A program made the translations under genes and the position numbers. The notes beneath the pieces were generated by a model, which saw only the letters and a list, made by a program, of their open reading frames with translations, ran no database searches and was not told the DNA's origin. From a virus: a stretch of DNA of 64,000 bases. The stretch is taken from positions 17,329 through 81,328 of IMG/VR virus record IMGVR_UViG_3300021962_006679; one strand, 5' to 3'. Of this stretch, positions 49,311 to 58,463 are shown piece by piece (position 1 is the stretch's first letter; every line of letters begins with the position of its first letter).

Positions 49311-50405
49311 ATGAGATTCCGCGATTTTAAACCAGTTGTTAAAGAGAGCAAAACTCCAGAGCAAATTAAACTTGACTACTGTAGAGGGCTTATTACAAAA
49401 GAAGACGCGGTTTCTAGTCTTAAAAAGTTAGCGGAAGAAACTGACGCTGAAAAAGAATTTAATGCAGCATTTGATAAAGAATACAAAAAAGCATTTGGCG
49501 ACAAAAAGCCAGCACAATCTAAAAGAGAGCCTGAAAAATTTGGTGGTCTCGGAAGCCAGCAAGCATACGACGAATATAAACAAGATTTAGAAAAAAGACA
49601 AGCATCTATGCTTATGCGCCGTGCCAAACCAGGCGACGCAATGGATCCTTGGGATCCAGATGATGGTAATGTATATAAAGACGAAACAACATGGCATTTA
49701 GATCCGAATTTTTCAGGATCACCAGGCGACTTTGAGCAACCTTGGATGAAAGTAAACACAAAATATACAGTAGGCCCAGATGGTCGTATAGATTTTGGGC
49801 AGCGTAAACCCTACAAAGACGACAGACCTCCTCAATACCAAGAATTATCAGATAAAGAATGGGCTGCATTTAAAAAATCTCAACTAAGAGTAGATTATCC
49901 AAATACTCCTAATGACAAATTGCCATGGTACTTAAGAAAGGACGATCCAGATTTTGTACCATATATGAGCGGCAAAAAACCATCAGGTGGTGATGCAGAT
50001 CCAGCTGGTATGACTGGTGCTACTGCCGCTGGTACTCCATCAAGGGGTGGTGATGCAGATCCAGGCGGTATGACTGGTGCTGATGCTGCTGGTACTCCAG
50101 CAAAACCATCAGGCAAAGGACCTAACTTACAAACTAATTTAGGTAGAAGTAGAACTGACAAATCAAATCAGTCTGACGATACTGGGCCAGATGATAAAGA
50201 AGCAGCCCGTATTGCAAAAAGATCAGAAAAAAGACAAGCAGCGAAACAAGATAGTTTAGACGACTTGAGTTTTGGCAACGCATTTAAAAGAGCCCGTAAA
50301 GCACATGGCGGCGCCGGCGGCATATTTACTTGGCGTGGTAGAAGATACCAAACAAATATAAAAGGCGAACGATATGTTAAGAATCCAACGCCGGTACAAA
50401 TATAA
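49311..50405 (+). CDS. Hypothetical internal-protein candidate with tandem repeat
   Basis: 364 residues, low complexity. N-terminus MRFRDFKPVVKES resembles the capsid-targeting group. Contains a 2x18-residue tandem repeat (GGDADPxGMTGAxAAGTP, DNA at 49986-50099) and a basic C-terminal domain (GGIFTWRGRRYQTNIKGERY). Probably packaged or scaffold-associated; no enzymatic domain recognised. Confidence 0.55.
   Translation: MRFRDFKPVVKESKTPEQIKLDYCRGLITKEDAVSSLKKLAEETDAEKEFNAAFDKEYKKAFGDKKPAQSKREPEKFGGLGSQQAYDEYKQDLEKRQASMLMRRAKPGDAMDPWDPDDGNVYKDETTWHLDPNFSGSPGDFEQPWMKVNTKYTVGPDGRIDFGQRKPYKDDRPPQYQELSDKEWAAFKKSQLRVDYPNTPNDKLPWYLRKDDPDFVPYMSGKKPSGGDADPAGMTGATAAGTPSRGGDADPGGMTGADAAGTPAKPSGKGPNLQTNLGRSRTDKSNQSDDTGPDDKEAARIAKRSEKRQAAKQDSLDDLSFGNAFKRARKAHGGAGGIFTWRGRRYQTNIKGERYVKNPTPVQI
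49986..50099 (+). repeat. Two 54-bp in-frame tandem repeats
   Basis: Units 49986-50039 and 50046-50099 (60-bp period), nearly identical, both starting GGTGGTGATGCAGATCCAG and ending GGTACTCCA. They lie within the low-complexity part of the 49311 gene. Confidence 0.9.
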
Positions 50406-50417
50406 CTAGGAAAAAAC

Positions 50418-50963
50418 ATGAAAGACATACTTAACAAACTTGATAAAATCTTAAATGAAGGCATGCTAGGCGACATGGCACATGCCTGTGAAGCAGATCA
50501 TGAAGTTCAGATGGCTCGTGCAGATCTTTTCAAGATTGCAAAGTATGCTATTAAACTACATGACATGATGAAAAATGTTAGCGAAATGGAAGGCATCCAG
50601 GGCTGGCAGCAAGCAAAGATTACAAAGGCTGCTGATTATTTAAGCAGCGTTTATCACAATTTAGACTATGAAATGAGTCCACTTAACCAAGCTCCAGAAG
50701 GTTCAGACACTGATGAAGTTATGGCACAGATGGCTTATGATCTTGCCGCTGATGATGAAATTGAAGAAGATAAAGTTCCATTGCCACCAAAGCGTCCAGA
50801 ACCAAAGGCAGCGTCATACACTGATGCACAGAGAAAATCAATGGACGATGCAGTAGACGTAATTACAAAGTCAGCAGAAGAAGAAGATGCAAAAAAGCGT
50901 AGAAACGAATCTACAGACTTAGGTAGAGCAACTAGAAAATTCAGCGATTGGGGAAAAAGATGA
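50418..50963 (+). CDS. Hypothetical protein, capsid-targeting-like group
   Basis: 181 residues. Starts MKDILNKLDKILNEG (possible cleavage after ILNE). A helical core (about 20-90) is followed by an acidic, Pro-rich, disordered C-terminus. Similar proteins occur in marine T4-like phages. It overlaps the next gene by 4 nt. Confidence 0.55.
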   Translation: MKDILNKLDKILNEGMLGDMAHACEADHEVQMARADLFKIAKYAIKLHDMMKNVSEMEGIQGWQQAKITKAADYLSSVYHNLDYEMSPLNQAPEGSDTDEVMAQMAYDLAADDEIEEDKVPLPPKRPEPKAASYTDAQRKSMDDAVDVITKSAEEEDAKKRRNESTDLGRATRKFSDWGKR

Positions 50964-51478
50964 ACGACTTTACAAGCCTAGTTAAAAAACTAAACGAGAT
51001 TAGTGACAGAGCAGAAGTTACTACAATTAATGAAAGTGTAGAACAGCCTGTAGCACGAACATCTAGTGATGTGAAGTCAACAGCAAAAATCCTACGCAAG
51101 TTTAGTGAAATTGAATCTGAAATCGTTGCTGAAGAAGCTCAAGCAAAAGAAGATGTTACTAGCGATATCAGCAATCGTTTTAGAGAGTTTATGAAAAGCG
51201 AAGTTGGTCAGGGTAATGACCTTGAATCAGTAAACACTGCTGTTCACGAAGCCCACACAACTGCAACTATTTTATCAGGAAGCATAGGTGTACTAGCTGA
51301 CAGTTTAAAGCGTCAACTAGAAGCTACAAAAGAAGGTGGCGTATTACAACGCATGGTAGAACGTGAAGGTGGCGATACAACTCACATTGCAAAGGCATAC
51401 GAAGCTCTCCAATTGGCCGCAGAGGCTCTTGACGCAGCACATATGTATGCAGTAAAATTAGACGACCAAAAGAAGTAG
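50960..51478 (+). CDS. Hypothetical helical protein, capsid-targeting-like group
   Basis: 172 residues from ATG 50960 (an in-frame TTG lies 12 nt upstream). Starts MNDFTSLVKKLNEIS. Almost entirely alpha-helical with acidic surface, resembling prohead-core-like proteins, but no family recognised. Confidence 0.5.
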   Translation: MNDFTSLVKKLNEISDRAEVTTINESVEQPVARTSSDVKSTAKILRKFSEIESEIVAEEAQAKEDVTSDISNRFREFMKSEVGQGNDLESVNTAVHEAHTTATILSGSIGVLADSLKRQLEATKEGGVLQRMVEREGGDTTHIAKAYEALQLAAEALDAAHMYAVKLDDQKK

Positions 51479-51488
51479 AGAAAAAATT

Positions 51489-52142
51489 ATGAGAGCATTT
51501 GAGTTTACCAACGAACAAACAAAAGTTGCCCCGTTAACCAGAGTTGCACCACTCACTAGAGTTGCTCCTGGTACCCGTGTTACAGGAAGTGAACCTAGTA
51601 GATGGGCAAAAAGTATGGGTAGCGATGCTGCTGCTAATGAAAAGAAACGAGCAGAAATATTAGCTCGTATGGAACGAGAACGCCCTGATTTCGAAAGAGC
51701 TGTACAAGGTCTGTCTGATACAGAATTAGCTGCTGCCAGAGAAAAGTATGCACAAAGTTTAGGACTAAGAAATGCACAGGCTATGATAAACCTAGCAACA
51801 GGTTATGAAGCAGGCACAGGACAAATTAATCCAGATTACGACAAAGAACTACAAGCAAACAAAGCAGCCAATACTCAGGATATGACACAATATGGTGCTG
51901 CCAGAAGAGGTAACGCAAGTGTGCAATCTCCTTTTATAAGTTCACAACCTAAAAAGGCTGAGCCTGCACCTACACCAGCAGCACCTACACCTGCTCCGAA
52001 AGCAGATGCAGATGATAACCAAGGCCAATCTCAGGTTGATGCTGTTGCTAAACAAGGACGTTCACAAGTTAATGCTGTTGCCAAATCAGGCATGGATGCT
52101 GTAAATGCATTAATGAGGAACGCTGGTTTAAGAGTAAGATAA
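51489..52142 (+). CDS. Hypothetical low-complexity internal-protein candidate
   Basis: 217 residues. N-terminus MRAFEFTNEQTK, then three 6-residue repeats (VAPLTR, VAPLTR, VAPGTR; DNA 51525-51578) whose codons differ, indicating selection on the peptide. A helical middle and Ala/Pro-rich and SQVxAVAK-repeat C-terminus follow. Coupled to the next gene (TAATG). Confidence 0.55.
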   Translation: MRAFEFTNEQTKVAPLTRVAPLTRVAPGTRVTGSEPSRWAKSMGSDAAANEKKRAEILARMERERPDFERAVQGLSDTELAAAREKYAQSLGLRNAQAMINLATGYEAGTGQINPDYDKELQANKAANTQDMTQYGAARRGNASVQSPFISSQPKKAEPAPTPAAPTPAPKADADDNQGQSQVDAVAKQGRSQVNAVAKSGMDAVNALMRNAGLRVR

Positions 52143-52333
52143 TGCGAGCAAAAGAGTTTCAACCTAAAGCATTGACTGAAGCAGAATTTGACGAAGCAGC
52201 AGGTGAAAAGGATGCTTGCTATCGTAAAGTTAAAGCTCGTTACAAAGTATGGCCCAGTGCATATGCTAGTGGTGCTCTAGTAAAGTGTCGCAAAGTGGGT
52301 GCTGCCAACTGGGGAAACAAGAGTAAAAAGTAA
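52142..52333 (+). CDS. Small basic DUF5872-like protein
   Basis: 63 residues. N-terminus MRAKEFQPKALTEAEF resembles the capsid-targeting group; the body (CYRKVKARYKVWPSAYASGA, then LVKCRKVGAANW) is a conserved Cys/basic motif seen in many phage proteins. Possibly packaged with DNA. Overlaps both neighbours by 1 nt. Confidence 0.65.
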   Translation: MRAKEFQPKALTEAEFDEAAGEKDACYRKVKARYKVWPSAYASGALVKCRKVGAANWGNKSKK

Positions 52334-52587
52334 TGCTTATTACAGAAGTAGTACAAGAGGATCTACGAAAATGGTTCAAAGAGAAATGGGTTCGCTTTGG
52401 TCCTGACGGTAAGATACGTGGAGATTGTGCTAGAGGTAGTGAAAGCGAAGGTAAGCCTAAATGTTTGCCACAAAAGAAAGCACACGCATTAGGTAAAAAA
52501 GGGCGCAAGACGGCAGCAAGTCGTAAACGCAGGGAAGATCCCGATAAAAACAGACGCGGCAAAGCAAAAAACGTCGCTACAAAGTAG
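52333..52587 (+). CDS. Small basic conserved phage protein
   Basis: 84 residues. N-terminus MLITEVVQED; body FGPDGKIRGDCARGS, KPKCLPQKKAHALG, ASRKRREDPDKNRRGKAKN is a strongly conserved basic domain in marine T4-like phages. Related in composition to residues 256-272 of the 984-residue protein. DNA or RNA binding likely by charge. Confidence 0.65.
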   Translation: MLITEVVQEDLRKWFKEKWVRFGPDGKIRGDCARGSESEGKPKCLPQKKAHALGKKGRKTAASRKRREDPDKNRRGKAKNVATK

Positions 52588-52596
52588 AAATAAACT

Positions 52597-53502
52597 ATGC
52601 TATTTTTAAATTACGCTGAGTTTTATTTAACCAACGTATGTAATTTGTCATGTCCAGGCTGTAACAGGTTTAACAGTTTTAATTTTAAAGGGCATCAACG
52701 TTGGTCAGATTTAAAAGACACTTATACTAAATGGGCTAAAGTTTTACACCTAGGCAATTTTGGGATTTTGGGCGGAGAACCATTACTAAATCCTAATTTT
52801 ATGGATTGGTTAATTGGAACAACTGACTTATGGCCCAAATCAACATGTAGGTTAACTACAAATGGTTTTAGACTTAATAAAGTCAAAGGCTTGTACGATG
52901 TATTAAAAAGTCGTCCTAAAATTCAAATGTCAGTTGGTATTCATAATAAAATGCACAAGCGGGAAATAATGAATATTTTAGAAGAATTCCTTGCTGGGCC
53001 GCTTAAAATAGAACACGATAATTCTAATAAATATCAGCAAAAGTTGTATATCACCGATTCTAATGATGTAAAAGTTAGAGTAGAATATAATTGGTGGTTT
53101 CATCAGGGAGCAATCATTCCTAACGATCAAGGAAAGTTAACTTTGCATAACAGTGATCCAGATAAAGCGCATAGTATTTGCCACAGTTCAGAATGTCATC
53201 ATTTTGCATATGGCAAATTATACAAATGCGGCGCCAGTGCGCTGTTTTCAGAGTTTGACGAACAGATAGGTTTAGAACTAGATTCTAAAGATAGAGAATT
53301 AATTAATAATGTAAATTCATTATCAGTGGATGACGATTTAGAAACACAAAAACTGTTTATAGAAAATATAAAAAACCCTATACCACAATGTAAATTTTGT
53401 CCTGAAGTTTATATTGGAGATCAAATTTTTGCCTTAAAGAAAAAGGATATATTGGCCCAGCAACGAGAGAGTACAAATGAGATTTTCCGAGTTAACACAT
53501 AA
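52597..53502 (+). CDS. Radical SAM/SPASM-like protein
   Basis: 301 residues. Cluster motif CNLSCPGCNRF (CxxxCxxC, about residues 16-23), GGEP motif (ILGGEPLL), and C-terminal extra cysteines (CHSSECHHF, CGAS, CKFC) suggesting a SPASM/twitch auxiliary cluster. Third radical SAM protein of the window; much more AT-rich than the flanking structural-type genes, hinting at separate acquisition. Substrate unknown. Confidence 0.78.
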   Translation: MLFLNYAEFYLTNVCNLSCPGCNRFNSFNFKGHQRWSDLKDTYTKWAKVLHLGNFGILGGEPLLNPNFMDWLIGTTDLWPKSTCRLTTNGFRLNKVKGLYDVLKSRPKIQMSVGIHNKMHKREIMNILEEFLAGPLKIEHDNSNKYQQKLYITDSNDVKVRVEYNWWFHQGAIIPNDQGKLTLHNSDPDKAHSICHSSECHHFAYGKLYKCGASALFSEFDEQIGLELDSKDRELINNVNSLSVDDDLETQKLFIENIKNPIPQCKFCPEVYIGDQIFALKKKDILAQQRESTNEIFRVNT

Positions 53503-54034
53503 ACCTACACCAGTAGAATTAGCAATTAAAGAACATATTGCAAGAGGCGTTCCTTTTAGCGAATGCATGTTTCGTCCAGGTAGTAAAGCGTTTACAGAGT
53601 TCTATAACACCCTAAGAGAAATGCGTGATACTCTAGAGTTAGATTGGCAGGATCAGGAACTACTTGATACAGATATTGGCGAATGTGTTGTTATTGAAGG
53701 TGAACGTGTTCCTCTTGATGTTCCTATTGAAGAAGAAGTTGAACTTGATGAAGCAGAATATCAGGGCAAGCAAGTTAAACTTAATTCTCCAAAGCGTGGC
53801 GGAAGCAAAAAGTTCTATGTATATGTAAAGAACCCAAAGACTGATCGTGTTAAAAAAATTAGTTGGGGTGACACAACGGGCCTAAGTGTAAAGGCCAAAA
53901 ACCGCGGCGCAGTTCGTAGTTTTGTTGCACGACATAAATGTATGCAAGCCAATGACAAACTTACTGCAAGATACTGGAGTTGCCGCACACCACGCTATAA
54001 AGCACTTGGTGTTAAAGGCGGAGCTTGGTGGTGA
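53477..54034 (+). CDS. Conserved virion-associated protein, capsid-targeting-like group
   Basis: 185 residues. N-terminus MRFSELTHKP. The C-terminal domain (KKFYVYVKNPKTDRVKKISWGD, then SFVARHKC and ARYWSCRT) is conserved across marine T4-like phages, often at the ends of capsid or prohead-core-associated proteins. Overlaps radical SAM by 26 nt. Confidence 0.65.
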   Translation: MRFSELTHKPTPVELAIKEHIARGVPFSECMFRPGSKAFTEFYNTLREMRDTLELDWQDQELLDTDIGECVVIEGERVPLDVPIEEEVELDEAEYQGKQVKLNSPKRGGSKKFYVYVKNPKTDRVKKISWGDTTGLSVKAKNRGAVRSFVARHKCMQANDKLTARYWSCRTPRYKALGVKGGAWW

Positions 54035-54294
54035 GCCCTTATACAGAGTCCCGCAAAGACAATGTAATTACAAGAAAATTTTCCCCTAGCGTTGACAGTG
54101 ACGAACTTGTCTGGCACAGAGACAGGCGTGACCGTAGCATTACTATAGTTGAAGGTACTGACTGGAAACTACAAATGGATAATGAACTTCCAGTAACATT
54201 AAAGCCTGGTGATAGTTTTAATATACCCAAAAACACCTATCACAGAGTAATAAAAGGCACATCTGACCTTGTTGTTACAATACGAGAACACTAG
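54031..54294 (+). CDS. Small cupin-fold protein
   Basis: 87 residues from GTG 54031 (7 nt after GGAG, overlapping the upstream stop). Cupin-like second motif: LKPGDSFNIPKNTYHRV with the metal-type H; the first motif is weak (WHRDRRDRSITIVEG). Could bind a sugar or metal. Minimal single-domain cupin; function unknown. Confidence 0.65.
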   Translation: MSPYTESRKDNVITRKFSPSVDSDELVWHRDRRDRSITIVEGTDWKLQMDNELPVTLKPGDSFNIPKNTYHRVIKGTSDLVVTIREH

Positions 54295-54301
54295 ATAAAT
54301 A
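54294..54301 (+). promoter_or_regulatory. T4-late-like promoter octamer
   Basis: GATAAATA overlapping the cupin stop codon, 22 nt before the gene at 54324. Confidence 0.45.
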
Positions 54302-54323
54302 TCATATATTTGCGGGAATTGCT

Positions 54324-54917
54324 ATGAGAGACCTTATTGACAGATTAAAACTAATCGAAAATTTAGAAAAAGGCGTACAGCCAGACTTTCACTTTATGAT
54401 ATTAGAGGATGGCGAAATCTTTATAATGGAAGGTGATGCAGAAATACAAGCAGTTGTTGATGCAATTAGATCACTAGCAAAGACAGGTGAAGGTAGACAA
54501 ATTTCTCAAAATGTATTTGGTAAAGACCCAGATGATGTAACAGATGAAGAAATTTTCAACACACTAATTGCTCCAGGTTATCAAGCATTAAAGCCATTTA
54601 CTGGAATGATGAAACAAGGTTTAGACTCAGTACCTAGTGGCTACACCCCAAGTCAGATAGCAAAAGCTGGCACAACTCCTTTTGTTGGAGGCTTTGTACG
54701 AGACCAGATCAGAAAACAGATACCTAACCAGAAAGTTGATACAGGCCCAAATAATCTAGGAACAGTAGACATTGATGCTAGTGATCGTGATATTGAACGT
54801 GTATTACAAGCCTATAACAAATTGGGTAATACATTTCCTAAAGCAAAAGACATGTTAGACCAAAAAGATGTTGATGGTGCACTAAGGCAAGTTTACTCAA
54901 GAATGAAAGCAGACTAA
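54324..54917 (+). CDS. Hypothetical protein, capsid-targeting-like group
   Basis: 197 residues. N-terminus MRDLIDRLKLIENLEKG with potential L-I-E cleavage. Helical; no enzymatic motif. Shares one base with the next gene (TAATG). Confidence 0.5.
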   Translation: MRDLIDRLKLIENLEKGVQPDFHFMILEDGEIFIMEGDAEIQAVVDAIRSLAKTGEGRQISQNVFGKDPDDVTDEEIFNTLIAPGYQALKPFTGMMKQGLDSVPSGYTPSQIAKAGTTPFVGGFVRDQIRKQIPNQKVDTGPNNLGTVDIDASDRDIERVLQAYNKLGNTFPKAKDMLDQKDVDGALRQVYSRMKAD

Positions 54918-55234
54918 TGACTAGCTTAAGAAGAATTATAGATATTGTTGAACGTGCAGGCATGGAGTATGTTGCTAACCGTGACTTTACACTTGTAGCA
55001 AAAACTGTTAAGGATGATGTAACATATGCCTTAGGCAGAGTTGATCATGATTACGATGACAACCGCAAAGCTGATTATAGCATTTATAAGTTAGTACGAA
55101 CAGGTGGTTACGAATTCAAGGGTACCTTTTATCCTCAAGATTTCTACACAGAAGTGGAAAGTCTAGACCTAAGTCCATATGTAAAACCAACTGAAGCACA
55201 CAAAGCATTTAAATCCTGGGTAGAGCAACACTAA
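54917..55234 (+). CDS. Hypothetical protein
   Basis: 105 residues, starting MTSLRRIIDIVERAG (a possible further member of the targeting-peptide group). Mixed alpha/beta, no family recognised. Last gene before an early-type promoter. Confidence 0.5.
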   Translation: MTSLRRIIDIVERAGMEYVANRDFTLVAKTVKDDVTYALGRVDHDYDDNRKADYSIYKLVRTGGYEFKGTFYPQDFYTEVESLDLSPYVKPTEAHKAFKSWVEQH

Positions 55235-55237
55235 CGG

Positions 55238-55266
55238 TTGACACATTAGCACTAGAGTAGTATAAT
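55238..55266 (+). promoter_or_regulatory. Consensus sigma70-like promoter for dsbA
   Basis: Consensus TTGACA (55238-55243), 17-bp spacer, consensus TATAAT (55261-55266); the best promoter in the window. Drives dsbA and probably gp43. Confidence 0.88.
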
Positions 55267-55289
55267 TACACTATTATAAGGAGATGTCA

Positions 55290-55553
55290 ATGAGCTCAGA
55301 TAGAGTCTTTAACAGCGAAGAAAAAGCAAAACTTACCCAACTTATTAATGAAGGTCTTACTGTATTACAAGAAGTAGATGATCTTACAGAAGGTTTAAAC
55401 GATACTGTAAAGGCAATTGCAGAAGAAATGCAGATTAAGCCAGCAGTACTTAAGAAAGCAGTGCGTACAGCATACAAGTCAGACTTTGCTAAACATAGCG
55501 AAGATTTAGCATCTCTAGAAAACATCCTAGCAACGGTCGGCAAACTTCAGTGA
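55290..55553 (+). CDS. dsbA: DsbA-like double-stranded-DNA-binding late regulator
   Basis: 87 residues from ATG 55290 (AAGGAG 6 nt upstream; ATG 55284 is too close). The helical pattern (LINEGLTVLQEVDDLTEGL, TVKAIAEEMQIKPAVLKKAV, TAYKSDF) matches T4 DsbA, which binds late promoter DNA. Here it would work with the xATAAATA late promoters. Transcribed from the consensus promoter at 55238, ahead of gp43. Confidence 0.8.
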   Translation: MSSDRVFNSEEKAKLTQLINEGLTVLQEVDDLTEGLNDTVKAIAEEMQIKPAVLKKAVRTAYKSDFAKHSEDLASLENILATVGKLQ

Positions 55554-55774
55554 ACCAAAACAAACCTTACCAGCCCCTGGCATGGTTAGGAACTGCTGCA
55601 ATATTATGCGGATCAGTTCTTGCAGCCTTTAACGTTTTTCCTGTATACTTATATGTATTCCTTGTAGCAAATGCTATATGGGCTACAGTAGGTTGGTTGT
55701 GGCGTGAGTACAGTTTAGTTGTACTCAACGCCGGAATAACAGTAGTTTATCTTGCAGGATTGTTTTTTAAATAA
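55550..55774 (+). CDS. Small membrane protein, GTG start
   Basis: 74 residues from GTG 55550, overlapping the dsbA stop by 4 nt. Two to three hydrophobic segments (about 10-24, 27-44, 52-72). No family recognised; lies between dsbA and gp43. Confidence 0.6.
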   Translation: MNQNKPYQPLAWLGTAAILCGSVLAAFNVFPVYLYVFLVANAIWATVGWLWREYSLVVLNAGITVVYLAGLFFK

Positions 55775-55790
55775 TTGTATAGGATTGTAA

Positions 55791-58442
55791 ATGTACGTTG
55801 ACGCTTATTTTGATAGAGAACATGACAGGATCAATGTTGTAGAACGTGTAAACGGCAGGAGAGAATATCGTGAATTTCCTGTCAACTACATCTTTTATTA
55901 CAACGATCCACGTGGCAAGCATCAGACTATCTATGGCAACAGAGTAAGCAGATTTAGTACCAGAAACGGTAAAGAGTTCCAGAAGGAACTTAAAATACAC
56001 GGCAATCATGGCCTTTGGGAAAGTGATATCAATCCAGTATTTCGTTGTTTAGCAGAGAACTATCTGGGCGTTGATGCTCCTAAACTACAAACAGCGTTTT
56101 TTGATATTGAGGTTGACTTTGACCCAGAACGTGGCTACAGTTCGCCGGATGATCCGTTTAACGCAATTACAGCAATTACAGTGTACATGGACTGGCTAGG
56201 ACAACTAGTCACACTTGCTATTCCTCCCAAGAGCATGAGTATGGAAACTGCAAAGGAAACTGTTGCAGAGTTTGATAACATGTTCTTGTTTGATAGAGAA
56301 GATAGGCTGCTAGAAGCATTCCTGGATCTCATAGAGGATGCGGATATCCTAAGTGGTTGGAACAGTGAGGGTTATGATATTCCCTACACAGTAAATCGTA
56401 TCACTAGAGTACTGAGCAAGGACGATACTAGGCGTTTTTGTTTATGGGGTCAACTGCCCAAGCAACGCACATTTGAGCGTTTTGGCAAAGAAGATAGTAC
56501 ATACGATATTATCGGCAGACAGCACTTGGATTACATGCAGTTGTATCGCAAGTACACCTATCATGAAATGCACAGTTACAGTTTGGATGCCATTGGCGAG
56601 TATGAACTTAATGAGCGTAAGGTTGCATATGAGGGCACACTGGACCAACTATACAACCAGGACTTTTACACATTTATTGACTATAACAGACAGGACACTA
56701 TGCTCCTGTACAAACTGGATCAAAAGTTAAAGTTTATTGATCTAGCAAACGAACTTGCTCATGCAAACACAGTGCTACTACCTACTACAATGGGCGCGGT
56801 TGCTGTTACAGAACAAGCAATTATTAACCACGCTCATGAGCAAGGGCTTGTTGTGCCCAACAAGAAAAAGCCAGACGAAGAACATAACAAAGCAGCAGGT
56901 GCGTATGTTGCAAAGCCCAAAGTAGGACTACATGACTGGATAGGCAGTATTGACTTGAACAGTCTGTATCCTAGTGTTATTAGGGCACTAAACATGGCAC
57001 CAGAAACCATTGTAGGACAACTGCGCCCTATCATAACTAACCAAGCCATACAAACAATCTTATCCCAGAAGGGCACATTTAGTGATGCTTGGGACGGCGA
57101 GTTTGGTAGCAAAGAATACCAAGCAGTTATGAACATGGAGGTGGGCACTGAAATTACTATTGACTGGGAAAGTGGTGACAGTGACACACTTAGCGCAGCA
57201 GATGTATGGCGTCTAGTTTTTGATAGTAACAACCCCTGGATACTAAGCGCAAACGGTACTATCCTAACCTATGAAAAGAAGGGCATTGTTCCTGGATTGC
57301 TTGAACGCTGGTACGCAGAGCGTAAAGAACTACAAGCAAAGATGCGCGGTGCTGAAGGTGAAGAACGAGCGTTCTGGGACAAGCGACAACTTGTTAAGAA
57401 GATTAACTTGAACAGTTTGTATGGTGCTATCCTTAATCCATACTGCCGCTTCTTTGACCATCGCATTGGACAGTCCACTACACTTACTGGCAGATGTATT
57501 GCCAAGCACATGAGTGCACAGGTAAACAAACTGCTAACTGACAAGTATGATCACTTGGGTGATTGTGTTATATATGGTGACACAGATAGTGTGTACTTTA
57601 GTGCTTGGCCAGTTATTAAAGAGCAAGTAGACGCTGGTAAGATGAAGTGGGGAAAGGATGAATGCATCGCACTCTATGACCAACTTGGTGAAGCAGTAAA
57701 CGAAACCTTTGCTGGTTTTATGGAACGGGCATTCCATTGTCCAAGAAGCTATGGCGAGATTGTTGCAGCAGCAAGAGAAATTGTAGCACTTAAAGGTTTG
57801 TTTATTACAAAGAAGCGTTATGCTGCACTTGTAATTGATACTGAAGGTTACCGCAGTGATACAGATGGCAAGCCCGGTAAAGTAAAAGCAATGGGATTGG
57901 ATCTCAAGCGCAGCGACACACCCAAATACATGCAGGACTTTTTAAGTGAACTGCTACTGGATGTGCTTACAGGTAAAGATAGCGAACATGTCGTAGAGCG
58001 TATTAAAGACTTCAAGTATCAGTTCAAGGACAAGCCAGGCTGGGAAAAGGGTACACCCAAGCGTGTAAACAACCTAACTATGTACACTGCACGAGAACGA
58101 GCAGAGGGCAAGGCTAATATGCCCGGGCATGTTAGAGCAGCAATGAACTGGAACTACTTACGGGCACTACACAATGATAACTACAGTCAACAAATTGTTG
58201 ATGGAATGAAGACCATTGTATGCAAACTTAAAGACAATCCACTGGGCTACACAAGCGTGGGCTATCCCACAGACGAAACCACACTTCCTAAATGGTTCAA
58301 GGAACTGCCCTTTGATGATGGCGCAATGGAAGATGCTATCGTGGACCAGAAGATCGATAACCTTCTCAGTGAACTAAACTGGAATCTTAAAGAAAAGACA
58401 CAAACTAAAAATACTTTTGACAGTTTATTCTCATTTGAGTAA
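55791..58442 (+). CDS. 43: Family-B DNA polymerase (gp43)
   Basis: 883 residues (T4: 898). Exonuclease sites FFDIEVDFD (Exo I), SGWNSEGYDIPY (Exo II) and DYNRQDTML (Exo III); polymerase motif A DLNSLYPSVIR, motif B KKINLNSLYGAI, motif C YGDTDSVYFS. C-terminal tail ends FDSLFSFE, like the clamp-binding peptide of T4 gp43, so it should bind gp45. Main replicative polymerase with proofreading. Downstream, a late-like octamer starts the next gene. Confidence 0.98.
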   Translation: MYVDAYFDREHDRINVVERVNGRREYREFPVNYIFYYNDPRGKHQTIYGNRVSRFSTRNGKEFQKELKIHGNHGLWESDINPVFRCLAENYLGVDAPKLQTAFFDIEVDFDPERGYSSPDDPFNAITAITVYMDWLGQLVTLAIPPKSMSMETAKETVAEFDNMFLFDREDRLLEAFLDLIEDADILSGWNSEGYDIPYTVNRITRVLSKDDTRRFCLWGQLPKQRTFERFGKEDSTYDIIGRQHLDYMQLYRKYTYHEMHSYSLDAIGEYELNERKVAYEGTLDQLYNQDFYTFIDYNRQDTMLLYKLDQKLKFIDLANELAHANTVLLPTTMGAVAVTEQAIINHAHEQGLVVPNKKKPDEEHNKAAGAYVAKPKVGLHDWIGSIDLNSLYPSVIRALNMAPETIVGQLRPIITNQAIQTILSQKGTFSDAWDGEFGSKEYQAVMNMEVGTEITIDWESGDSDTLSAADVWRLVFDSNNPWILSANGTILTYEKKGIVPGLLERWYAERKELQAKMRGAEGEERAFWDKRQLVKKINLNSLYGAILNPYCRFFDHRIGQSTTLTGRCIAKHMSAQVNKLLTDKYDHLGDCVIYGDTDSVYFSAWPVIKEQVDAGKMKWGKDECIALYDQLGEAVNETFAGFMERAFHCPRSYGEIVAAAREIVALKGLFITKKRYAALVIDTEGYRSDTDGKPGKVKAMGLDLKRSDTPKYMQDFLSELLLDVLTGKDSEHVVERIKDFKYQFKDKPGWEKGTPKRVNNLTMYTARERAEGKANMPGHVRAAMNWNYLRALHNDNYSQQIVDGMKTIVCKLKDNPLGYTSVGYPTDETTLPKWFKELPFDDGAMEDAIVDQKIDNLLSELNWNLKEKTQTKNTFDSLFSFE

Positions 58443-58450
58443 TATGCGTA

Positions 58451-58458
58451 TATAAATA
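58451..58458 (+). promoter_or_regulatory. T4-late-like octamer, leaderless geometry
   Basis: A perfect TATAAATA followed by 5 nt and ATG 58464; no Shine-Dalgarno. Placed 8 nt after the gp43 stop. Confidence 0.55.
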
Positions 58459-58463
58459 TATGC

